38,513 nt of DNA from Bacillota bacterium (GCA_021818685.1 JAKATP010000014.1:1-38513), one strand, 5' to 3'. Positions 26,092-35,936 are shown, counted from the first letter of the stretch. Notes: generated from the sequence alone by a model not told the origin. Program-made: numbers and translations.

Positions 26092-28713
26092 TTACGAGGG
26101 GATGTCCTGCAGGGCGCGCTTCTCGACTGCGGTCCGGGCGGCCGCGAGCGCGCGTGCCGCTCCGGCCGCATTCTTGCCCCCGGCTTGCGCGAGGTCCGCG
26201 CGTCCGCCGCCCCCGCCCTCTACCAGCGGGGCCAGCTCCCGCACGAGCTCGCCGGCTTTCAGCCCCAGCCGTTGAGCCCGCGGTCCCGCCAGAACCGTCA
26301 GATTCACACGGTCTCCCACAATGGACGCTACAACCGCCACGTCCACCCGTTCGCGCAGATGGTCCACCAAAAGCCGGACCTCCTCGGGAGTGCGCTCACG
26401 CACTTCGGCCCGCACCACCCGGAGTCCCGCCACATCCTCAGCCACCTTCAGGAGCTCCGCGGCTGCCTGTTGCAGCGCCGCGCGCTCGGCTTCTCGTACC
26501 CGACGCTCCAGTTCGCGGACCGTCTCCATGACATCGCGCGCTCGGTCTCCCAGGGACTGACGGGTGGTGCGCAGCGTAGCCGCAGTCTCTTCCAAAAGGG
26601 CCTCCTGCGTCCGCGACCACTCCAGGCTCCCCAGGCCCGTGACCGCCTCCAGCCGCCGCGTCCCGCTGCCGATGCTCGTTTCCTCCACAATCCGGAACAG
26701 CCCTATCTGACCGGTCCGGCGGCAGTGTGTACCGCCGCACAGTTCCTTGGAAGCACCCGGCACCTCCACCACCCGCACCCGCTCACCATACTTGTCGCCG
26801 AAGAAAGCGATCGCGCCCGCGGCCCGCGCCTCCATCAGCGAGGTCTCGACCGTTTGCACCGGCCGGTCTTCCAGGATCCACTGGTTGACCCGGTCCTCCA
26901 CCTCCCGCAGTTCAACTGGGCTCAGTGGTTCCGGGTGGCTGAAATCAAACCGGAGACGGTCGGGGGCCACCAGGGAGCCGGTCTGGCGCGCTCCGTCCCC
27001 CAGCACCTCGCGCAGCGCCGCATGCAGGAGATGAGTGCCGGTATGATTACGCATAGCGCCTGCGCGCAGGTCCTGGTCGACCACCGCCTGCACGATATCC
27101 CCCCGCCGGAGGCGGCCCTCTTCCACCCGCCCGAAGTGCCAGATGGCACCGCTCTCCTTCTGGGTATCCTCAACGAACATCGCACCTTCGGGACCGACGA
27201 GTCGGCCCCGGTCACCCACCTGTCCCCCACCCTCGGGATAAAAGGGCGTCGTCGGAAGGTATACCATCACCGCATCGCCGGCCACGGCCTCCTCCACCGG
27301 TTCGCCGTCCCGCCACAAGACGTCGATGGGTGCCTCATCCTCGAGCGTCTCGTAGCCCCGAAAACGGGAAGGCGGCATGGATGGCAGGTCGCGCACCCGG
27401 ACCGGACGCTCCCGGCGCGCCCGCGCCCGCTGCTCGGCCATGAGGGCGGAGAACGCATCGATGTCGACCTGCACGCCCCGTTCGCGGGCGACATCCACCG
27501 TAATGTCAATCGGAAAGCCGTGCGTGTCATACAGCCGAAATGCTGCCTCCCCGCCGAGCCGCTCGCCTTCACGGAGCCCTCCCAGCATCTGCCCCAGCAG
27601 CCGCAGGCCGCTTTCCAGTGTCTGGTGAAAACGCTCCTCCTCACCCCTGATGGTAGCGGCAATCGTGCCCTGCCCGGCCAGCACCTCCGGATAGGCTTCT
27701 CCCAGAATCTCTCCCACCACAGGCACCAGCTGGAATAAGAACGGCTCGTGCAGGCCGATGACCCGCCCGTAACGGACAGCGCGGCGAAGAATCCGGCGCA
27801 GGACGTATCCGCGGCCCTCGTTCGAGAACAGCACGCCGTCCGCGAGCAGCATTGTCACCGCCCGGACATGGTCCGCGATGACCCGGTAGGGCAGACCCGC
27901 CACGCTCGGGAGCGCCTCATAGCGACCGCCCGTCATCTGCTCAACCCGATGGATGAGAGGCCAGAACAGGTCGGTCTCGAAAATTGAAGGCTTGTCGTTC
28001 AGGATGGCGGTGACGCGCTCAAGCCCCATCCCGGTGTCTACGGTTGGATGCCGCAGGGGTGTCAAGGAGCCGTCCTGACCCCGATCGAATTGAATGAAGA
28101 CCAGATTCCAAAACTCCTGAAAGCGATCGCATTCGCAGCGTCCGATGCCACAGTCCGGACCGCAGGCAAACTCCGCTCCCCGGTCCAAGAACAACTCCGT
28201 GTCCGGTCCGCACGGTCCGGTGTCTGCCATCTCCCAGAAATTATCTTTCTCGTCCAACCGCACGATCCGCTCGGGCGGCAGCCCGGCCTCTTCCTGCCAG
28301 AGCGCGTATGCTTCGTCGTCGTCACGAAACACGGTAACCCAAAGCCGGTCACGTGGAAAACCGAGTTCCTCGGTTACGAAGTCCCACGCGTAGCGAATGG
28401 CCTCCCGCTTGAAGTAGTCCCCAAACGACCAGTTGCCCAGCATCTCGAAGAACGTCCCGTGCCGTGCCGTCCGGCCCACCTGCTCGAGATCGTTGTGCTT
28501 GCCTCCCGCGCGGACGCATTTCTGCACACTGACGGCCCGTCGGTAGCTCCGCGGTTCCCGCCCCAAGATGACATCCTTGAACTGGTTCATGCCCGCGTTG
28601 GTGAACAGGAGGGTTTTATCTTCGGCCGGCACCAGGGACGAGCTTGGTACCACCGTGTGCCCGCGGCGGGCAAAGAATTCGATATAACGGCCTCTTAGCG
28701 TGTCCGCGGTCAC
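26092..28713 (-). CDS. alaS: Alanine--tRNA ligase
   Basis: GTG at 28713 with GGGGGAGG upstream; RGRYIEFFARRGHTVVPSSSLVPAEDKTLLFTNAGMNQFKDVILG, MRNHTGTHLLHAALREVLG, CGGTHCRRTGQIGLF. Confidence 0.98.
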   Translation of the reverse strand: MTADTLRGRYIEFFARRGHTVVPSSSLVPAEDKTLLFTNAGMNQFKDVILGREPRSYRRAVSVQKCVRAGGKHNDLEQVGRTARHGTFFEMLGNWSFGDYFKREAIRYAWDFVTEELGFPRDRLWVTVFRDDDEAYALWQEEAGLPPERIVRLDEKDNFWEMADTGPCGPDTELFLDRGAEFACGPDCGIGRCECDRFQEFWNLVFIQFDRGQDGSLTPLRHPTVDTGMGLERVTAILNDKPSIFETDLFWPLIHRVEQMTGGRYEALPSVAGLPYRVIADHVRAVTMLLADGVLFSNEGRGYVLRRILRRAVRYGRVIGLHEPFLFQLVPVVGEILGEAYPEVLAGQGTIAATIRGEEERFHQTLESGLRLLGQMLGGLREGERLGGEAAFRLYDTHGFPIDITVDVARERGVQVDIDAFSALMAEQRARARRERPVRVRDLPSMPPSRFRGYETLEDEAPIDVLWRDGEPVEEAVAGDAVMVYLPTTPFYPEGGGQVGDRGRLVGPEGAMFVEDTQKESGAIWHFGRVEEGRLRRGDIVQAVVDQDLRAGAMRNHTGTHLLHAALREVLGDGARQTGSLVAPDRLRFDFSHPEPLSPVELREVEDRVNQWILEDRPVQTVETSLMEARAAGAIAFFGDKYGERVRVVEVPGASKELCGGTHCRRTGQIGLFRIVEETSIGSGTRRLEAVTGLGSLEWSRTQEALLEETAATLRTTRQSLGDRARDVMETVRELERRVREAERAALQQAAAELLKVAEDVAGLRVVRAEVRERTPEEVRLLVDHLRERVDVAVVASIVGDRVNLTVLAGPRAQRLGLKAGELVRELAPLVEGGGGGRADLAQAGGKNAAGAARALAAARTAVEKRALQDIPS

Positions 28714-28794
28714 AAAGCGCCTCCCCCTTGCGAATAAAAGTCCTGGGCGTTCTCTCCACAATAGCACGGACATGCCGCCCGAATCTGTCTGCGC

Positions 28795-30972
28795 TTAGCC
28801 CCGCGCGTGCAGATCGCGGATCGCCTCCACCACCTCGGGATTGGACAGGGTCGTGACGTCACCCACGTCCGCACTGTCGTTGGAGATGGCGGCCAGAATT
28901 CGGCGCATAATCTTGCCGGAACGCGTCTTCGGCAGGTCCGGGACGATCCACACACTGCGCGGACGCGCAATCGGACTTATCTCGGTCGCGATGGCGCCTG
29001 CAATACGCCGCCGGAGCTCCTCCGTCGGCTGTACGCCTGGCTGGAGGGACACGTACAGGTCGGGCATGATGCCCTTGACGGGATCGCGGACCGCCACCAC
29101 CGCCGCCTCCGCGACTTCATCCACCGTCAGAGCCGCCGATTCCAGTTCCTTGGTGCCGAGACGATGCCCTGCCACGTTGATGACGTCATCGATGCGACCG
29201 AGAATCCGAAAGTAGCCGTCACGGCTCTGTACAGCGCCGTCGCCGGCGAAGTAGGGCCAATCCCGCCAGTCGCTGCTCTCAGGATCGCGGCAGTATTTGG
29301 CGAAATAAGTGTTCACAAAACGGTCCGGATCTCCCCAGATGGTCTGAAAGATGCCGGGCCAGGGATGGAGCAGCACGATATTGCCGGCACGGCCCGATCC
29401 CGGGGGAATGGGATTCTTGTCCTCATCGAGGATGGCGGCATGGATCCCGGGCACGGTGGGTCCGGCACTGCCGGGCTTCATGGGGTCCAAAGCCGGCAAG
29501 GTTGTGCACAGAAACCCGCCCGTCTCGGTCTGCCACCAGGTATCGACAATCACGGCCTCCCCCTTGCCGATCGTCTCGTAGTACCACTTCCAGACCTCGG
29601 GCTCGATGGGCTCGCCGACGGTGGTCATGTGCTTGAAGTGGTAACGGTAACGGTCCGGAGACCCACCGCCGGCCTTGCGCAGGCTCCGGATCGCCGTGGG
29701 CGAAGTGTGGAAGATGTTGACGCCGAGTTCTTCGGCAATGCGCCAGGGGCGGCCGGCATCAGGATAGACGGGCGTGCCTTCATATACCACGGTGGAAGCC
29801 CCGAGCGCCAGGGGACCATACACGATATACGAATGGCCGGTAATCCACCCGATGTCGGCCATGCAGAAGTACACGTCTTCGGGATGGATGTCCTGCACCA
29901 TCTTCGACGTCCAGGCCACGTAGGCGAGATACCCGCCCGTGCCGTGCTGGGCTCCCTTCGGCCGACCGGTGGAGCCGCTCGTATACATCAAGAATAGGGG
30001 GGCCTCGGCCGGCATCGACACGGGATCAACGCGGCGACCGCGATAGGTCTTCAAGACCTCCGTCATAAGGACGTCGCGCCCTTCTTTCAGCGGGCTCGCA
30101 CTCCGGTACTGACCGGGATATCGCTCGAATACCAGCACGCGCTCGACCTGGACGCCCTGTAAAGCGGCTTCCTCCACCGCTACATCAGCCTTCTCTTTGT
30201 GCTCCAGAAGTTTTCCGCTCCGCCAGTAAGCGTCCATCGTGACCAGCACCCGGCTTTGCGAATCGGCGATCCGTTCGCCGCAGGCCTTTCCGCTGAAGCC
30301 GGCAAAGACGACGGAGTGTATGAGTCCGAGTCGAGCGGCCGCTAGCATGGCGATAGGAAGCTCCGGCACCATCGGCAGATGAATGGTGATGCGGTCACCG
30401 GCCTTCAGGCCGATGTCTTGATAGTACGCCGCCAACTCATTCACCCGCACGAATAGCTCCTGGTAGGTGACGTGCCGCACAGGCTCATCTTCGGGCTCGG
30501 GGACAAAGTGAATGGCAGTCTGGTTGCGGTGAGCCTCGAGGTGACGGTCGATGCAGTTGTAGGCCGCGTTAAGCCGGCCACCCACAAACCACCGGTAAAA
30601 CGGTGGATGCGAGAGGTCGACTACCTCGTCCCAGTGGCGGTCCCAGTCCAAAAGGGTCGCGAAGTCTTCAAAATATGCCGGAAACTTGTCCATGCTGTAC
30701 CGATCCCGAATCGTCGGGTCGGTCAGATTGGCCTGTTCCCGAAATTGAGGCGGGGGCTCGATATAGCCTTCCTCGCCCCAGTGAACGGCAATCTGCGCCT
30801 CGGTCAGAATCTCGTCGTCTTCGTGAGCCACCGGCGGTCCCTCCTCGCATGTGCGCGGCTTGCGGATCCCCTCCAGCACAACGTCCATGAAGGCCCATTT
30901 CTCGTCGATCCCGGTCTTGGAAGCCCATAGGCACTTGCGGATGATTATCAAACTCATGGGCCCGCTGTTCAA
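28795..30972 (-). CDS. AMP-forming acetyl-CoA synthetase / acetate--CoA ligase-like
   Basis: MYTSGSTGRPKGAQHGTGGYL, VDTWWQTETGGF, YFAGDGAVQSRDGYFRILGRIDDVINVAGHRLGTKELESA, LPKTRSGKIMRR. N-terminal start uncertain. Confidence 0.93.
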   Translation of the reverse strand: MNSGPMSLIIIRKCLWASKTGIDEKWAFMDVVLEGIRKPRTCEEGPPVAHEDDEILTEAQIAVHWGEEGYIEPPPQFREQANLTDPTIRDRYSMDKFPAYFEDFATLLDWDRHWDEVVDLSHPPFYRWFVGGRLNAAYNCIDRHLEAHRNQTAIHFVPEPEDEPVRHVTYQELFVRVNELAAYYQDIGLKAGDRITIHLPMVPELPIAMLAAARLGLIHSVVFAGFSGKACGERIADSQSRVLVTMDAYWRSGKLLEHKEKADVAVEEAALQGVQVERVLVFERYPGQYRSASPLKEGRDVLMTEVLKTYRGRRVDPVSMPAEAPLFLMYTSGSTGRPKGAQHGTGGYLAYVAWTSKMVQDIHPEDVYFCMADIGWITGHSYIVYGPLALGASTVVYEGTPVYPDAGRPWRIAEELGVNIFHTSPTAIRSLRKAGGGSPDRYRYHFKHMTTVGEPIEPEVWKWYYETIGKGEAVIVDTWWQTETGGFLCTTLPALDPMKPGSAGPTVPGIHAAILDEDKNPIPPGSGRAGNIVLLHPWPGIFQTIWGDPDRFVNTYFAKYCRDPESSDWRDWPYFAGDGAVQSRDGYFRILGRIDDVINVAGHRLGTKELESAALTVDEVAEAAVVAVRDPVKGIMPDLYVSLQPGVQPTEELRRRIAGAIATEISPIARPRSVWIVPDLPKTRSGKIMRRILAAISNDSADVGDVTTLSNPEVVEAIRDLHARG

Positions 30973-32051
30973 GGTCCCGAGGGCGGCGCATGAAGCTTTG
31001 GGCGCGGGCGCGACGCTACCAACAGGCGGTACAGGTGACGGGCCAGAACGTTCAAGCTGGCTCCGACCGGGACGGCCGCCAGCATCCCTGGGATCCCGGC
31101 CGTTTCAGCACCCACCAGAATCGCCAGCACCACCAGCAGGGGATGCAATTCGACGGCGTCGCCAATGATCTTGGGGGCGAGCACGGCACCCTCCAGCTGA
31201 TGGATGAGCGCGAACCCCCCCACCACCCAGAGAGCACTGTAGAAGCCGTGCGACAGGGCTAGGAGCACGGCCGGCAGGGCCCCCACGATCGGACCGACGT
31301 AGGGAACCACGTCTGTCAATCCCACCACCACCCCGATGAAGAGAGAAAACGGGACCCCGATAGCGGCACAGTAGACCCCCGCCAGGACTCCCACCAGGAG
31401 TGCGACCAGAAGCTGTCCGCGCACGTATCCGGACAGGACCCGGTCAAGGTCGCGGCCGAGCCGGTAGACGACCCTGTGCCAGCTGTAGGGCAGCAGATGC
31501 CAGAAGCGACCCTGGATGCGCCGGAGGTCTTTCAGGAGATAGAACGCCAGCACGGGGGAAATCACCACGGCAATGAGGCCCGGCACGAGACCGATGATCA
31601 TGCCGACGCTCGCCCGCAGGTTCCTCGTGAGCAGCGTCTCGCCCCCCCGCACCGAGTCCGTGAGGGCCCGGCGCATGGACAGTGGCATCGGTGCTTCATG
31701 AAACGCCTTTAGAAGGTGGTTCCACCCCATCTCGGCCTGTCTGACGAGCTCCGGCAGAACCCCGGTGACCTCGGTAGCTTGTCGCACCGCCTGCGGCAGG
31801 ATATAGAGCGCCGCACCGAGGACGACGCCCGCAAGAGCCATATAGGCGACCAAGATGGCGAGCACGCGAGGAAGGCCGGCCCGTTCCCCCCGGTCGACCA
31901 GTGGCGCCAGCAGATAGGTGATGAGAGCGGCCAGGACGAACGGCAGAAGGACGTTCCAGGCCAGAACCACGAGGAGGCCCAGTATGAAGAGCACGGCCAC
32001 CAAGTACGCGAAGCGCAGCGCACGAGGCCCGGCATGGCCGCCGCCCGGCAT
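30969..32051 (-). CDS. AI-2E family transporter (UPF0118, YrrI-like) membrane protein
   Basis: VVLAWNVLLPFVLAALITYLLAPLVDRGERAGLPRVLAILVAYMAL, GVPFSLFIGVVVGLTDVVPYVGPIVGALPAVLLAL, GGFALIHQLEGAVLAPKIIGDAVELHPLLVVLAILVG. Confidence 0.93.
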   Translation of the reverse strand: MPGGGHAGPRALRFAYLVAVLFILGLLVVLAWNVLLPFVLAALITYLLAPLVDRGERAGLPRVLAILVAYMALAGVVLGAALYILPQAVRQATEVTGVLPELVRQAEMGWNHLLKAFHEAPMPLSMRRALTDSVRGGETLLTRNLRASVGMIIGLVPGLIAVVISPVLAFYLLKDLRRIQGRFWHLLPYSWHRVVYRLGRDLDRVLSGYVRGQLLVALLVGVLAGVYCAAIGVPFSLFIGVVVGLTDVVPYVGPIVGALPAVLLALSHGFYSALWVVGGFALIHQLEGAVLAPKIIGDAVELHPLLVVLAILVGAETAGIPGMLAAVPVGASLNVLARHLYRLLVASRPRPKLHAPPSGP

Positions 32052-32055
32052 CCCT

Positions 32056-32250
32056 TCAGCGATAGCGGCGGGCGAGCTTCACCAGGCGGACCGGCGTGGC
32101 CTTCATGGTTCGGGTCGAGGCGCGAAGCGTGTGCCGGGCCTGACCCAGCATGCGGCGCCAGGGGCTGCGGGAGCGCCGTCCGTACATAACCGTAGCGGCC
32201 ACGGCCCCGAGGACCAGTCCCGCCATAATGCCTCGCAGGTATGTTCTCAT
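32056..32250 (-). CDS. Small protein with N-terminal hydrophobic helix, 64 aa
   Basis: MRTYLRGIMAGLVLGAVAATVMYGRRSRSPWRRMLGQARHTL...; AGGAGG upstream of ATG 32250; its ATG overlaps the stop of the upstream zinc-ribbon ORF. Confidence 0.65.
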   Translation of the reverse strand: MRTYLRGIMAGLVLGAVAATVMYGRRSRSPWRRMLGQARHTLRASTRTMKATPVRLVKLARRYR

Positions 32251-32420
32251 CAGCCGACACCTCCTGTACGCCGCTCCAGCTCCCCGTCGGCCGAGACGTC
32301 GTAGAGGCGCACCCCGCGGGCGGTCACGGCAAACTCGATGAAACAGTCCCAGCAGTAGTACTGCCCCGTACCCACCTTGCCGACATTCTTGCCCTGACAA
32401 CCGGGACATCGAAACTCCAT
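32250..32420 (-). CDS. Small zinc-ribbon protein, 56 aa (missing from ORF track)
   Basis: Own translation: MEFRCPGCQGKNVGKVGTGQYYCWDCFIEFAVTARGVRLYDVSADGELERRTGGVG*; CPGC...CWDC pair; ATGA overlap with the next gene; same strand and operon order. Confidence 0.75.
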   Translation of the reverse strand: MEFRCPGCQGKNVGKVGTGQYYCWDCFIEFAVTARGVRLYDVSADGELERRTGGVG

Positions 32421-32433
32421 TGCGCGCCCCCCA

Positions 32434-32904
32434 TCAGTGAGGAGCGTGCCCGCCGCATCCGAAGCTTATGCGATCGCCATGGGCCACCAGGGCACGAAAA
32501 TCGGCGAGCCACATCCCGTCCCAGAGGTCGGCCAACACGCCTCGCGAGATTAAGACGGCACCGATCTCCCCCGTGTCGCACGAAAACTCCACGTCGCGCA
32601 CCAAACCCAGCACCTGCCCGGTGGCGTCCACCACTGGGCGGTCGGCCCAATCGTTCGCGCGCGCCCGCCGGCACTCATCCCGGCCATCCCGTCTGATGAG
32701 GTCAGCCTTGGCCACCCATAATCCCCGGTCCTCGATCTCGACCCCAGGCCCATATCGAACGAGCGGCCAGGACCAGCCCGCATGGAGCTGCAGGAGGGCC
32801 AGCATGCCGCGATCCCAGTCGAAATACGCGGCCGCCACCTCCCAGCGCGGGTGGCGGTCGCCGCCGATCCGCACCGGCAGCCGTGTGAGCTCAAAGCGGG
32901 TCAT
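32434..32904 (-). CDS. PRC-barrel domain protein (YrrD-like)
   Basis: ADRPVVDATGQVLGLVRDVEFSCDTGEIGAVLISRGVLADLWDG; located next to mnmA. Confidence 0.8.
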   Translation of the reverse strand: MTRFELTRLPVRIGGDRHPRWEVAAAYFDWDRGMLALLQLHAGWSWPLVRYGPGVEIEDRGLWVAKADLIRRDGRDECRRARANDWADRPVVDATGQVLGLVRDVEFSCDTGEIGAVLISRGVLADLWDGMWLADFRALVAHGDRISFGCGGHAPH

Positions 32905-33965
32905 GCGCGCCGGATGTCGCGAGTGATGCGGCCGCCGGCGCGCAGGCGATCACCCTCGTAGAGCACCGCCACCTGTCCCGGCGTCACCCCCCACTCGGGT
33001 GATTCGAACCGGATTTCCGCGCCCTCTTCCCCCGGCGTCCAGGACGCCGGACGGTCATGCCCGTGGGCACGAACCTGCACGTGGCCCTGGGCGATGCTGG
33101 CGGGCACGTCCGGACCGACCACATCACGAATGGTCATGCCCGTCGCGAGGCCCTCTTCACGTGGACCGACCACGACTTCATTGTCCTCGGGATTCACGCC
33201 CAGCACATAAAGCGGTACCGGCGCCTGCACCCCAAGGCCACGCCGCTGTCCCACCGTGTGGAAGGCGATACCCTGGTGGCGGCCCACCTCCCGTCCGCCA
33301 CTGTCCACGATGCGGCCTTCTTGGACGGCCTCGGGGCGGTGCGTACGAAGATATTCCCGATAGTTGTTCTTCGGCACAAAGCAGAGCTCCTGACTGTCTG
33401 GCTTCCGGGCCGTCGCGAGACCGCGTGCCTCCACAAGGTCGCGCACCATCGGCTTTTGCAGATGGCCGATAGGAAACAACACGTGCCGCAGATCGTCCTG
33501 CGTCAGCGTGTAGAGGATGTAGCTCTGATCTTTGTCCCGGGACGCTCCCCGCCAGAGCTCGAGTCCCTGTTCCCCTGCCCGAATCTGCGCGTAGTGGCCC
33601 GTCGCCATATAATCGGCCCCCTGCCCCCGAGCCCACTCCCACAGCTTTCCGAACTTGATGTGTCGATTGCACAGGGCACAGGGGTTCGGGGTCACACCCC
33701 GCAAGTAGGCGTCCTCGAAGGGTTCGATGACGTCGTGCCGGAACGCTCCCTCCACATCCACCAGATAGTGGGGGATCCCCAGTTTCTTGGCCACGCGGCG
33801 TGCGTCCACCACCGCCTCCAGGGAGCAGCAGCTATTGGCCGCCTCGGCCGGCAGGTGCCGCATGGTCACGGCGATGCACTCATATCCCGCGTCCAGCAAC
33901 AAAGCGGCGGCTGCCGAGGAGTCGACGCCGCCGCTTAGCCCTACTGCGACCTTGCCTCGACTCAT
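32901..33965 (-). CDS. mnmA: tRNA-specific 2-thiouridylase MnmA (TrmU)
   Basis: MSRGKVAVGLSGGVDSSAAAALLLDAGYECIAVTMR, TPNPCALCNRHIKFG, DYMATGHYAQI, DKDQSYILYTL, TVGQRRGLG. Start placed at ATG 33965. Confidence 0.97.
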   Translation of the reverse strand: MSRGKVAVGLSGGVDSSAAAALLLDAGYECIAVTMRHLPAEAANSCCSLEAVVDARRVAKKLGIPHYLVDVEGAFRHDVIEPFEDAYLRGVTPNPCALCNRHIKFGKLWEWARGQGADYMATGHYAQIRAGEQGLELWRGASRDKDQSYILYTLTQDDLRHVLFPIGHLQKPMVRDLVEARGLATARKPDSQELCFVPKNNYREYLRTHRPEAVQEGRIVDSGGREVGRHQGIAFHTVGQRRGLGVQAPVPLYVLGVNPEDNEVVVGPREEGLATGMTIRDVVGPDVPASIAQGHVQVRAHGHDRPASWTPGEEGAEIRFESPEWGVTPGQVAVLYEGDRLRAGGRITRDIRRA

Positions 33966-34420
33966 GTGCCTCCTCCTGACGCCTGCAGTACCACCGCGTC
34001 CGGGCTCGGTTCCTTCTGGGCCACCAAGGTACCAAAGCTCATGCTGTCCATGCTGGCCACCAGTACCTCCTGCACCCGTGACCACACATCGGGTCCAATA
34101 CAGCGGGACAGCTCCGGGCAGTCGTGAGGATCGTCGCTCGTGCACGTCGTCAGCATGATGGGCCCTTCCAGCGCCCGGACCACATCGCCGACACTCACTC
34201 GCGACGGCGGACGGCTCAAGGCATACCCCCCCTGGCTGCCGCGCACGGCCTCCACCAGCCCCGCTCGTTTCAAGGCCGGCATCAGCTGCTCCAGATACGG
34301 TTCGGCGAGACCCTGCTCCCGGGCGATCAGCGACAGGGATACGGGACCCTCGCCAAACCGGCGGGCCAGTTCAAAGACAGCCTTGACGCCATAGCGTCCC
34401 CGCGCCGATACGCGCAGCAT
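33962..34420 (-). CDS. Rrf2 family transcriptional regulator (IscR/CymR-like)
   Basis: MLRVSARGRYGVKAVFELARRFGEGPVSLSLIAREQGLAEPYLEQLMPALKRAGLVEAVRGSQGGYALSRPPSRVSVGDVVRALEG; three-Cys segment CTSDDPHDCPELSRC. Confidence 0.93.
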   Translation of the reverse strand: MLRVSARGRYGVKAVFELARRFGEGPVSLSLIAREQGLAEPYLEQLMPALKRAGLVEAVRGSQGGYALSRPPSRVSVGDVVRALEGPIMLTTCTSDDPHDCPELSRCIGPDVWSRVQEVLVASMDSMSFGTLVAQKEPSPDAVVLQASGGGT

Positions 34421-34470
34421 AGTCTCACCGTCCTCCTGTCAAAGATGCGATCCCCATCAATGTGCGAATT

Positions 34471-34511
34471 GTTAACACGATAAGCGTAACACCGCCCGGG
34501 TCCCCGGGTCA
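34471..34511 (-). promoter_or_regulatory. Candidate promoter/operator of the Rrf2 gene
   Basis: TGTTAACA palindrome, TAACAC repeated with 14-nt period (34473 and 34487), upstream TTGACC; short AT-rich patch in a GC-rich sequence. Confidence 0.35.
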
Positions 34512-34562
34512 ACGACGCCCCGTCCGCAAACGAACCGGCGCCAATGGCAGGACATCCCCGCG

Positions 34563-35936
34563 TCACCCTGGCGGCAGGTCGCCGCCATCAGCATCCGGGT
34601 CCCGCGACGGCGGCCGGGCGGCCGCGCGGGCAAAGGCTTCTCGCGCGGATCGCCAGGCGCTTACCCGCGCCGTCGTCAGCGGCTCCTCGCCCTGATCGCT
34701 TCCGCGATAAAGACCAAGCTCCCCCAACTCCGGCGGTAGATGCGCGTCGGGCAAGAAATGTCCGGGTGCATCATGCGGATAACGGTATCCGGCCACCGCA
34801 CCGCCTTTATACTGCGGACTTTGCAGGGCGAGCGGCACCGCGGCGTCGGGATGTTTGCTCACCGCCTGGTCCAGGCGTGCCAAGGCGTCCACCACACTGT
34901 TGGATTTGGGCGCCGTGGCGATGTAGATGAGGGCTTCGGCCAAGGGGATGCGTGCCTCCGGCAACCCCACCGCCATTAGCGCCTGATGGGCCGCCACCGC
35001 CACCAGCAGCGCACGCGGGTCGGCCATCCCCACATCTTCGGCCGCGTGAATCATGAGCCGTCGGCTCACAAATTCCGGGTCTTCGCCCCCCGCCAGCATG
35101 AGCCCGAACCAGAATAGGGCGGCATCGGGATCCGAACCGCGTAGGCTCTTGATGAGGGCCGAAATACGATCGTAGTGGCGATCCCCCGCACGATCGTGGT
35201 AGTGCGGCGCCTCTTTCCACACCCGGCCCACCCGCTCCTCGTCCGCCACCTCGCCGGGAGGGGTCAGAAGGAACGTCCAGTCCAGCAGATTCAACGCCAG
35301 CCGGGCATCTCCGCCGGCCCGGTTGGCGATGGCGGTCAGCACATCCTCTGCCACCTGCGCATCGGGCCGCCACTCCGCCCGGCGCTCGAGCGCTCGCCGC
35401 AGGACCACGACCACGTCGTCGCGCGTAAGCGGCTTCACCTGAAGCAATAGGCAGCGAGACAATAACGCCGGGATAATCGTGACCCAGGGGTTTTCCGCAG
35501 TGGCTCCCATGAGGGTGAGCGTACCCGTCTCCACATGCGGCAGGAGGACGTCCTGCTGAGCCTTGTTGAACCGGTGGATCTCGTCGAGAAAAACAACCGT
35601 ACCGCGTCCTTCGAGACGCCAGCGTTCCCGCGCTCCCTCCACGACCCGCCGCACCTCGGCCACCCCGGCCTCCACCGCCGAGAGCGGGACAAAGGCACTC
35701 TCTACGGCCGCCGCCAGAAGCCGCGCGATGGTCGTCTTGCCGGACCCCGGCGTCCCGTACAAAACCAGAGAGCGCAGCCGCCGTTCTTCGGCCATGCGCG
35801 TGAGAACCTGGCCCGGACCAACCAGATGGTCCTGGCCCACGACCTCACCGAGGGCCCGAGGACGCATGCGGTCAGGCAGGGGCGCCGCGCGAGCGCGGTC
35901 GCGCTCGCCCGCCGTCCCGAAGAGATCCGTGCTCAC
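34563..35936 (-). CDS. rarA: Replication-associated recombination protein RarA (MgsA)
   Basis: DRMRPRALGEVVGQDHLVGPGQVLTRM, LYGTPGSGKTTIARLLA, VVFLDEIHRFNKAQQDVLLPHVETGTLTLMGATAENPW, LIKSLRGSDPDAALFWFGLMLAGGEDPEF. Confidence 0.97.
   Translation of the reverse strand: MSTDLFGTAGERDRARAAPLPDRMRPRALGEVVGQDHLVGPGQVLTRMAEERRLRSLVLYGTPGSGKTTIARLLAAAVESAFVPLSAVEAGVAEVRRVVEGARERWRLEGRGTVVFLDEIHRFNKAQQDVLLPHVETGTLTLMGATAENPWVTIIPALLSRCLLLQVKPLTRDDVVVVLRRALERRAEWRPDAQVAEDVLTAIANRAGGDARLALNLLDWTFLLTPPGEVADEERVGRVWKEAPHYHDRAGDRHYDRISALIKSLRGSDPDAALFWFGLMLAGGEDPEFVSRRLMIHAAEDVGMADPRALLVAVAAHQALMAVGLPEARIPLAEALIYIATAPKSNSVVDALARLDQAVSKHPDAAVPLALQSPQYKGGAVAGYRYPHDAPGHFLPDAHLPPELGELGLYRGSDQGEEPLTTARVSAWRSAREAFARAAARPPSRDPDADGGDLPPG

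Noticed and set aside
25990-27738. 582-aa plus-strand ORF
   Set aside because: Lies antisense to alaS, with His/Pro/Arg-rich composition typical of shadow ORFs in GC-rich DNA; no family motif.
28807-29997. 396-aa plus-strand ORF
   Set aside because: Antisense to the acetyl-CoA synthetase-like gene; shadow ORF.
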